From the NCBI GenBank assembly GCA_005879095.1, contig VBLM01000523.1:1-10848 (forward strand): DNA of 10,848 bases, read 5' to 3'. Source of the stretch: Deltaproteobacteria bacterium. GTDB lineage: Bacteria; Myxococcota; Myxococcia; Myxococcales; 40CM-4-68-19. Numbering within the stretch: the first letter of the stretch is position 1; every line of letters starts with the position of its first letter. The translations under genes and the position numbers were made by a program. The notes beneath the pieces are model-generated. The model saw nothing but the letters and a program-made list of their open reading frames with translations, made no database searches and was not told the origin of the DNA. This document shows, piece by piece, positions 5,554 through 10,848 of the stretch.

Positions 5554-7375
5554 GCGGAACGCCCTGTTCGTCGCGGCCCTGTTCCTTGCTCTCAGCGCAA
5601 CTGCCGCGACACCGCCGGGCGGATCGATCAGCTCGACTTCCGGACCCGTTTCATGGACTTACGCACCGGTCGTGGCCGGCACCGTGATCGACACCGGCAC
5701 CGAGGACATCTGCCCGCCGGGAGTCTGCGACGAATACGATCTGACGCTCTCGCTGCCGTCGCCGGCCTCGACGTTCTACGTCAATTACACCGCGACGCTC
5801 TCGATCCATTACACGTGGACCAGCCCGGTGCCCACCGACCTGGACATCTTCGCGTACGGCCCGAACGGCGCGAAGTACGGACCGGGATCTCCGGACACCA
5901 ACACCAGCGGCGACAACTACGAGGACCTGGTGATCACCGATCCGGTCGACGGCGTCTGGGCGCTGCGATCGGTGGCATCGCTCTCGCCGCTGCCGACGCC
6001 CGCGCAGGCCACCGCGACGCTGACGATCGCGACGCGCACCAACCCACCGACGCCGAAGATTCCGCCGCACGCCGCCACCTTCGTGAACTACCCGGCGGAT
6101 CCGAACATGGCGATCCCGCTCGGCTCCACCGTCAACGGCGCGCACGGCGCAGGCGAACCGTCGATCGGCGTGAACTGGAAGACCGGCGCCGTCTTCATCG
6201 AGTCGGGAAACCACACCCTGCGCGTGCTCTTCAACGACGGCCCGTCGCCGGCCAGCGCGACCTGGGCCGACAAGCGGTCGCCCTTCGCGCGCGTTTCGCT
6301 CGATCCGATCCTCTGGGCCGACAGCACGACCGGACGCGTGATCGAATCGCAGCTCGACGGTGCCTGCAGCACGATGTCCTACACCGAGGATGACGCCGAG
6401 ACCTGGCAGCCGGCCGAGGGATGCGGCACGCCGGCCGGCCCCGATCATCAGACGGTGGGCGGCGGCAACTACGCGTCGCCGGCGCCCGCGGTGCACACCT
6501 ATCCACACGCCGTCTATTACTGCTCGCAGGGCATCGCGACCGCGATCTGCGCGCGCAGCGACGACGGCGGGCTGACGTTCGGTCCCGGAGTGCCGATCTA
6601 CAACCTCACCCAGTGCGGCGGCCTGCACGGCCATGTGCGCGTGGCGCCCGATGGCACCGCCTACGTCCCCAATGAAAATTGCAGCGACGCCGCCGGCGTC
6701 GAGCGACCCGCCGTGGTCGTGAGCAGCGACAACGGCCTGACCTGGACGGTGAAGACGATCTCGCTGACGAAGTCGAGCCGCAATGGCGGAGATCCATCCG
6801 TTTCCGCAGGTTCGGCGAACACCATCTACACCGGCTTCGTCAACTACGACGGCCACGCCAAGGTCTCGGTCTCGCACGATCGCGGCGCCACCTGGGGCAA
6901 GCCGTTCGATGCCGGCACCGGCTACGGCATCCAGAACACCGAGTTTGCGGAAGTGATCGCGGGAGACGACAACCGCGCGGCCTTCGCCTTCCTCGGCACC
7001 ACGACGCCCGGCGACGATCAGTCCTCGGCCTTCAACGGCGTGTGGCACATGTACGTATCGATGACGTACGACGGCGGCAAGAGCTGGACCACGAGCGACG
7101 TCACGCCGGCCGATCCGGTCCAGCGCGGCTGCATCTGGAACGGCGGCGGCAGCAACGCTTGCCGGAACCTGCTCGATTTCAACGACATCACGGTCGACAA
7201 GATCGGGCGCGTGCTGATCGGCTACGCCGATGGATGCACGGGTTCGTGCGTGAACGATCCGACGGCGAACGCCTCGGTCGGACCGGCCGACGCGCAGGAC
7301 AGCTGGGCCACCGTCGCGCGCCAGGTTTCGGGCAAGACGCTCTTCGGCGCCTTTGACGGCACGCTACCGAAATAG
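5552..7375 (+). CDS. Secreted BNR/Asp-box beta-propeller protein with N-terminal beta-sandwich domain
   Basis: A 607-residue exported protein. Residues 1-19 form a signal peptide (MRNALFVAALFLALSATAA) with probable cleavage before TPPGG. Residues about 55-150 read like a PPC/P-domain beta-sandwich (TDLDIFAYGPNG, then DLVITDPVDGVWALRSV). The rest is a sialidase-like repeat fold with four Asp-box motifs: SDDGGLTF (336), SSDNGLTW (391), SHDRGATW (441) and TYDGGKSW (505). Several cysteines (CPPGVC, CGG, CRN, CTGSC) suggest disulfides in an extracytoplasmic setting. Asp-boxes show the fold, not the activity; I cannot place the Arg triad, Tyr and Glu of true sialidases, so glycosidase activity is not claimed. 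The start is set by a strong GGGAGG and the signal peptide. Its 3' end overlaps the convergent small exported-protein gene by 12 bp. A surface-binding or glycan-degrading role is possible. Confidence 0.87.
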   Translation: MRNALFVAALFLALSATAATPPGGSISSTSGPVSWTYAPVVAGTVIDTGTEDICPPGVCDEYDLTLSLPSPASTFYVNYTATLSIHYTWTSPVPTDLDIFAYGPNGAKYGPGSPDTNTSGDNYEDLVITDPVDGVWALRSVASLSPLPTPAQATATLTIATRTNPPTPKIPPHAATFVNYPADPNMAIPLGSTVNGAHGAGEPSIGVNWKTGAVFIESGNHTLRVLFNDGPSPASATWADKRSPFARVSLDPILWADSTTGRVIESQLDGACSTMSYTEDDAETWQPAEGCGTPAGPDHQTVGGGNYASPAPAVHTYPHAVYYCSQGIATAICARSDDGGLTFGPGVPIYNLTQCGGLHGHVRVAPDGTAYVPNENCSDAAGVERPAVVVSSDNGLTWTVKTISLTKSSRNGGDPSVSAGSANTIYTGFVNYDGHAKVSVSHDRGATWGKPFDAGTGYGIQNTEFAEVIAGDDNRAAFAFLGTTTPGDDQSSAFNGVWHMYVSMTYDGGKSWTTSDVTPADPVQRGCIWNGGGSNACRNLLDFNDITVDKIGRVLIGYADGCTGSCVNDPTANASVGPADAQDSWATVARQVSGKTLFGAFDGTLPK

Positions 7376-7795
7376 TTTCTTCAGCGCAGCGCGCGCCAGC
7401 AGCTTGAGCTTGCGCAGCTTGACCGCTTTGGTCTCGGCGCCGCCGACCGAGAGCCGCAGCATCGCGTCCTTGCGCAACACGTAGAGGCCGCCGAGGCGCG
7501 GATCGCCGAACCAGAAAGCATCGTCGCCGATCCCGCGCACGCGCTCGGGGCGCGCGTTTTCTTCCTCGTTGTGCAGCGATTTCTTCCACAGCTCGCGCAC
7601 GTTGGCGCCGCGCGTGACCTCGAGCGAGATCGATTTGGTGAAGGTCGGCAGCTCGAAGAAGCACCGCTCGGACGCGCCCGCTTGGCTGGCCTTGGCCTGT
7701 GCCGGCGGCTCGCCCTGCACTCTTGCGATCTCGGCGGCAGTCAGGAGCGCGCAGGCAGCGGCGAGGAGCATGGCGGCGGTGTATCTTCGACCCAT
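7364..7795 (-). CDS. Small exported protein of unknown function
   Basis: A 143-residue protein I do not recognise. It starts with a plausible signal peptide: a basic n-region (MGRRYT), a hydrophobic core (AAMLLAAACALLTAA) and then an exposed, charged mature part. Cys16 within LAAACALL is not a convincing lipobox. The mature part has FELPTFTKSISLEVTRGANV, then IGDDAFWFGDPRLGGLYVLRKDAMLRLSVGG, which reads as beta strands, and a very basic helix at the end (KLRKLKLLARAALKKLFR). The GDDAFW and LYVLRKDAMLRLSV wording resembles small periplasmic proteins with a DUF3558-like or 'sensor-free' fold, but this is only an impression. The start at 7795 is preferred to the internal ATG at 7771 because it provides the basic n-region. 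The ATG shares CATG with the start of the divergent glpD gene. The 3' end overlaps the BNR gene by 12 bp. Confidence 0.72.
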   Translation of the reverse strand: MGRRYTAAMLLAAACALLTAAEIARVQGEPPAQAKASQAGASERCFFELPTFTKSISLEVTRGANVRELWKKSLHNEEENARPERVRGIGDDAFWFGDPRLGGLYVLRKDAMLRLSVGGAETKAVKLRKLKLLARAALKKLFR

Positions 7796-9386
7796 GCCGT
7801 ACCGCAAGCTGCGCGACACCAACATCATGCGGCTCGCCGAGCAGCGCTTCGACGTGCTCGTCCTCGGCGGCGGAATCAACGGCGCGGTTTCTGCGGCTGC
7901 GCTTGCTGCGCGCGGGGTGAAGGTCGCGCTGATCGATCGCGGGGACTTCGCCTCGGTCACCTCGCAACAGTCGTCGAACCTCGCCTGGGGCGGGATCAAG
8001 TATCTCGAGTCGTACGAGCTCGGCCTGGTGCGCAAGCTCTGCCGCGCGCGCAACAAGCTGATCCGATCGTTCCCTTCGATCGTGCAGGAGATCCGCTTCT
8101 ACGTCTCGCACGAGCGCGGATTCCGCCACGGGCGCTGGAAGCTGATCCTCGGCGCGTGGCTGTACTGGTTGATCGGCAGCTTCTTCACGCGCAAGCCGCG
8201 GCTCTTGTCGGTGAGCGACATCGAGGGCGAAGAGCCGATCGTCAACACCGCGACGCTCGACGGTGGATTCGAATATTCCGATGCGTATCTGCACGACAAC
8301 GACGCGCGCTTCGTCTGGAGCTTCATCCGCTCCGCGCTCGACCGCGGCTGCGCGGCGGCCAACTACGTCGAGGCCCTCGGCACGGCGCGCGCGGAAGGCG
8401 GCTTGGTCACCCGCGCGCGGGACGCGATCTCCGGCCGCGAGGTTTCCATCCGCTCCAAGCTGCTCGTCAACGCCTGTGGTCCGTACGCCGATTTCGTCAA
8501 CGCGCGCGACCAGGTGCAGACGGCGCATCGCCACGTCTTCTCCAAGGGCATCCACATCCTCGTCGATCGTTTGACCTCCAACCATCGGGTGCTGACCTTC
8601 TTCGCCGACGACGGGCGCCTCTTCTTCGTCATCCCGATGGGCGCCAAGACCTGCATCGGCACCACCGATACGCGCGTCGAGCGGCCCGAGGTGGAAGTGA
8701 CGCCCGAGGACCGCCGCTTCGTCCTGCCGCTGAGCGAGCGCCACATCATCGCCGAGCGGTGCGGCGTGCGACCGCTGGTGGTGTCGGGCAGCGGCAACGG
8801 CGAGCGCGACTGGATGCAGCTCTCGCGCAAACACGCGATCGAAGTCGTCGACGGGCGGATCACGATTTTCGGCGGCAAGCTGACCGACTGTCTCAACGTG
8901 GGCGAAGAGATCTGCGCGCTCGTCGGAAAACTGGGCGTCGCGCTGCCCTACGCGGACAAGGTCTGGTACGGCGAGCCGCCGCCGGCCGTGCGCGAGGAAT
9001 ATTTCCACCAGGCGCGGCTGATGGGGCTCGACGCGATGACTTCGCCGCACGCGTCGGAGAAGCTTTCGACGCGTCTCTGGCGCCGCTACGGGTCCGAAGC
9101 GCTCGGCCTGCTCGAAGCCATCCGCCGCGATCCGCGGATGGCGGAGGTAATCATCGAGACCAGCGAGTACATCCGCTGCGAGCTCGACGAAGCCGCGCGC
9201 CGCGAGATGGTGGTCAAGCTGGATGACTTCCTGCGGCGCAGATCGAAGATAGCGCTGGTCGTGCGCCGCGAGGAGATCCGCGCCGCGCCGGGCCTGCGCG
9301 AAGCCTGCCGCATCTTGTTCGGCGACGACGCGGAGGCCAAGATGCGCGAGTACTTCGGCGAAGAGTCCGCGGCGAAGACTGCCTAG
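7794..9386 (+). CDS. glpD: FAD-dependent glycerol-3-phosphate dehydrogenase
   Basis: A 530-residue flavoprotein of the GlpD/GlpA family, which oxidises sn-glycerol 3-phosphate to dihydroxyacetone phosphate and passes electrons to quinone at the inner face of the cytoplasmic membrane. The FAD Rossmann motif is FDVLVLGGGINGA (19-31), followed by an acidic beta-strand end (VALIDRGDF) and the SSNLAWGGIKYLES segment that corresponds to the family's SS-K-L-x-HGG-x-RYLE signature. Further matches are LVNACGPYADFV, FFVIPMGAKTCIGTTDT and the FGGKLTDCLNVGEE active-site region. The DAO C-terminal helical domain occupies about 400-520. Length matches the family. The ATG at 7794 has no good Shine-Dalgarno; an internal ATG at 7827 (MRLAEQRFDVLV) is a credible alternative. 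Gene order shows no glpK, glpF or glpR nearby. A related FAD oxidoreductase cannot be fully excluded, but glycerol-3-phosphate is the best substrate call. Confidence 0.91.
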   Translation: MPYRKLRDTNIMRLAEQRFDVLVLGGGINGAVSAAALAARGVKVALIDRGDFASVTSQQSSNLAWGGIKYLESYELGLVRKLCRARNKLIRSFPSIVQEIRFYVSHERGFRHGRWKLILGAWLYWLIGSFFTRKPRLLSVSDIEGEEPIVNTATLDGGFEYSDAYLHDNDARFVWSFIRSALDRGCAAANYVEALGTARAEGGLVTRARDAISGREVSIRSKLLVNACGPYADFVNARDQVQTAHRHVFSKGIHILVDRLTSNHRVLTFFADDGRLFFVIPMGAKTCIGTTDTRVERPEVEVTPEDRRFVLPLSERHIIAERCGVRPLVVSGSGNGERDWMQLSRKHAIEVVDGRITIFGGKLTDCLNVGEEICALVGKLGVALPYADKVWYGEPPPAVREEYFHQARLMGLDAMTSPHASEKLSTRLWRRYGSEALGLLEAIRRDPRMAEVIIETSEYIRCELDEAARREMVVKLDDFLRRRSKIALVVRREEIRAAPGLREACRILFGDDAEAKMREYFGEESAAKTA

Positions 9387-9973
9387 GAGCCACCGTTCTC
9401 CTCCAGCGCGCGAACGTCTTCGTGCGCTTTCAGCGCGTCGAGGACCATGCGCACCGCTTCGTCGGGGCTGCGCGCGAGGCGCACGCGCGTCTTGCCCAGC
9501 TGTCTGCCGCCGACGAGGGCCGCCGCGCCGCCGGTTCCGTCCAGCGCGACGACTGGTTTTCCGTCCCGCAGCAGGAGGCCGACTTCGCTCAGGGTGCCGC
9601 CGCCGCCGCCGAGCACGATCGCCGCGTCGACTGCCATCACGACCAGCGCCCCCTGCGCGGAATTGACGCCGGTCGGGATGGCTAGATCGACGAACGGATT
9701 CGCGTCGTCACGCGAGGTCCCCGGCAGCAGGCCGAGGCAGATACCGGGACCGTTCGCTTCCTTATAACCGCGCGACGCGCCCGCCATGCAACCGCCGAGG
9801 CCGCCGCAGACGAGGTGCACGCCGGCGCGCGCGAGCGCAGCGCCGACTTCCGCGGCCATCCGCTCCCGATCGGAGCCAGGCAGCCCGTCGCCGATGACGC
9901 CGATCACGGGCCGCTGCTGCTCCTGGTTCTGCTCGCCCTGCGGACGAGCGGGCGTGTGCTCCTCCCGGCCCAT
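9383..9973 (-). CDS. TIGR00725/LOG-like Rossmann-fold protein
   Basis: A 196-residue protein of the SLOG superfamily (TIGR00725, DprA/LOG-related). After a Gln/Glu-rich, probably disordered N-terminus (1-21), the core begins with PVIGVIGDG (22-30). The nucleotide-binding GGLGGCMAGASRG (57-69), LLPGTSRDDAN (82-92) and GGGGGTLSE (122-130) motifs follow; the last matches the GG-x-GT-x-x-E signature, with Glu130 retained. True LOG proteins release free cytokinins from their ribotides; for TIGR00725 members the substrate is unknown, so the call stops at the fold. Some relatives are named as molybdenum cofactor carriers. The ATG at 9973 is preferred; a GTG at 10012 in the same frame would overlap the kinase start. 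The stop shares CTAG with the glpD stop. The kinase start lies only 20 bp away on the other strand. Confidence 0.87.
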   Translation of the reverse strand: MGREEHTPARPQGEQNQEQQRPVIGVIGDGLPGSDRERMAAEVGAALARAGVHLVCGGLGGCMAGASRGYKEANGPGICLGLLPGTSRDDANPFVDLAIPTGVNSAQGALVVMAVDAAIVLGGGGGTLSEVGLLLRDGKPVVALDGTGGAAALVGGRQLGKTRVRLARSPDEAVRMVLDALKAHEDVRALEENGGS

Positions 9974-9993
9974 GGCAGTAAGCTGTGCATCCG

Positions 9994-10848
9994 ATGGCGG
10001 GCACGCTGACACTCGACGACGAGTTGCGAAAAGGCCCGTGGGACGAGCTGATCGGGCGCAGCGCCGGCTCGTACCGCTTGGTCAAGCTGCTCGGCAAAGG
10101 CGGCATGGGCGCGGTCTATCTCGCGCGCCATCCCGGAATCGGCTCGCAGGTCGCGGTGAAGTTCCTCCATCCACGTTTCGCCGGCGATCGCGCGCACGTC
10201 GAACGCTTTTTCAACGAGGCCCGCGCGGTGAACCTGATCGGGCACGAGAACATCGTCAAGACGCTCGACTTCAGCGTGACTTTGGAGGTCGCGGTGAAGT
10301 TCCTCCATCCACGTTTCGCCGGCGATCGCGCGCACGTCGAACGCTTTTTCAACGAGGCCCGCGCGGTGAACCTGATCGGGCACGAGAACATCGTCAAGAC
10401 GCTCGACTTCAGCGTGACTTTGGATGGCCTTTACTGCTGCGTCATGGAGTATCTGAACGGCCGCCCGTTGATGCCGGGCCCGGTGCCACTTTCGATCGCG
10501 GGGCCAATTTTCCTGCAGTGCTGCCGCGCGCTGCAGGCGGCGCACGAGCGGCACATCGTCCATCGCGATCTCAAGCCCGACAACGTCTTCCTCATCTCGC
10601 AGATGGGACGCGCTAATTTCGTCAAGCTCGTCGATTTCGGGATTGCGAAACTGGTCGATCCGGCGGCCGGCGCGGGACTCACCGAGGTGGGCGCGCTGAT
10701 CGGAACGCCGGAATACATGTCGCCGGAGCAGGCGGCGGGTCGGAGCGCGGAAGTGGGGCGGCGCAGCGACATCTACTCGCTCGGCGTGGTCATGTACCAA
10801 CTCGCGACCGGGCGCGTACCGTTTCACGGGGCGTCGACCGCGCAGACG
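9994..10848 (+). CDS. Hanks-type serine/threonine protein kinase, 3' end outside the window, with internal N-lobe duplication
   Basis: The open frame runs 285 codons to the right edge without a stop, so only the N-terminal part of the protein is seen. Kinase elements in order: glycine loop GKGGMGAVYLA (34-44), VAVK with Lys56, helix-C Glu75 in FFNEARAVN, then a second complete copy of the 46-residue stretch with Lys102 and Glu121. Next come the hinge region VMEYLNGRP (150-158), catalytic loop HRDLKPDN (190-197, Asp192), DFG (214-216), GTPEYMSPEQ (237-246) and RSDIYSLGVVMYQLATGRVPF (given here in pieces: RSDIYSL, then GVVMYQLATGRVPF). All catalytic residues are present. The wording is typical of myxobacterial Pkn kinases, whose missing C-terminus often carries a sensor or TPR part. 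The ATG at 9994 is chosen; GTG at 9985 is an alternative, and a TAA at 9979-9981 limits the upstream extension. No clear ribosome binding site. The duplicated lobe may disturb folding. Confidence 0.92.
   Translation, partial: MAGTLTLDDELRKGPWDELIGRSAGSYRLVKLLGKGGMGAVYLARHPGIGSQVAVKFLHPRFAGDRAHVERFFNEARAVNLIGHENIVKTLDFSVTLEVAVKFLHPRFAGDRAHVERFFNEARAVNLIGHENIVKTLDFSVTLDGLYCCVMEYLNGRPLMPGPVPLSIAGPIFLQCCRALQAAHERHIVHRDLKPDNVFLISQMGRANFVKLVDFGIAKLVDPAAGAGLTEVGALIGTPEYMSPEQAAGRSAEVGRRSDIYSLGVVMYQLATGRVPFHGASTAQT
10148..10424 (+). repeat. Perfect tandem duplication, 138-bp unit, inside the kinase gene
   Basis: Copy one is 10148-10285 and copy two 10286-10423, with one extra shared A at 10424. I read the two copies base by base and found no difference. 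The period of 138 is 46 codons, so the frame is kept. The unit encodes VAVKFLHPRF through KTLDFSVTL, that is, strand beta3 with the catalytic lysine and helix C with its glutamate. The bases flanking the unit differ (C before copy one, G before copy two), leaving only one base of microhomology at the junction. Confidence 0.97.

Noticed and set aside
4303..6393. 696-residue plus-strand open frame across the TPR/cNMP gene and the BNR gene
   Set aside because: Low-complexity Arg-rich translation antisense to one clear gene and out of frame with another; no recognisable motifs.
7188..9050. 620-residue minus-strand open frame opposite glpD
   Set aside because: Antisense shadow of glpD with no domain; its codon pattern follows from the plus-strand GC bias.
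9593..9611. GCC trinucleotide run resembling a microsatellite
   Set aside because: It encodes the glycine run of the GGxGTxxE motif in the LOG-like protein, so protein constraint explains it.

Overview
The window is about 10.8 kb of very GC-rich bacterial DNA with strong G/C preference at third codon positions and almost no intergenic space. I find ten protein-coding genes; the last one runs off the right edge. The gene types point to a Myxococcota-like (former Deltaproteobacteria) soil bacterium: a Hanks-type Ser/Thr kinase with myxobacterial wording around the catalytic lysine and helix C, a free-standing MshEN/GspE N-terminal domain protein, a TPR plus cyclic-nucleotide-domain protein, a small CxxC protein of a type I associate with myxobacteria, and a split LigD-type repair pair. 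That placement is inference from gene content and not a phylogenetic result. No rRNA, tRNA, CRISPR array, insertion sequence or phage gene was seen.

Layout from left to right: (1) a small CxxC protein (+, 43-324); (2) a minus-strand pair made of an ATP-dependent DNA ligase (2437-1364) followed by a stand-alone LigD-type primase/polymerase (1337-321), together resembling a bacterial end-joining LigD cut into separate proteins, without Ku or the LigD nuclease domain in the window; (3) a plus-strand pair, MshEN-domain protein (2488-3168) and alpha/beta-hydrolase lipase (3168-4238), overlapping by one base; (4) a minus-strand TPR + cNMP-binding-like protein (5448-4225); (5) a secreted BNR/Asp-box protein (+, 5552-7375) whose ribosome binding site and start codon lie in a 33-bp hairpin; (6) a small exported protein of unknown function (-, 7795-7364); (7) a GlpD-type FAD-dependent glycerol-3-phosphate dehydrogenase (+, 7794-9386); (8) a TIGR00725/LOG-like Rossmann protein (-, 9973-9383); (9) a Ser/Thr protein kinase (+, 9994 to the edge) carrying a perfect in-frame 138-bp tandem duplication inside its kinase N-lobe.

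The genes look like a housekeeping/accessory mosaic, not one pathway. Two pairs are likely co-transcribed: ligase + polymerase, and MshEN + lipase. The remaining neighbours are arranged convergently or divergently. All four convergent junctions overlap (4, 14, 12 and 4 bp). Two share a palindromic tetranucleotide (TTAA, CTAG) that is the stop codon on both strands, and one divergent pair appears to share CATG as both start codons. There is no gene-free stretch above 300 bp; the longest gap is the 103-bp divergent region at 5449-5551. The points most worth a second look are the kinase duplication and the hairpin over the BNR gene start. I did not find clear evidence of a wholly new defence or mobile system.
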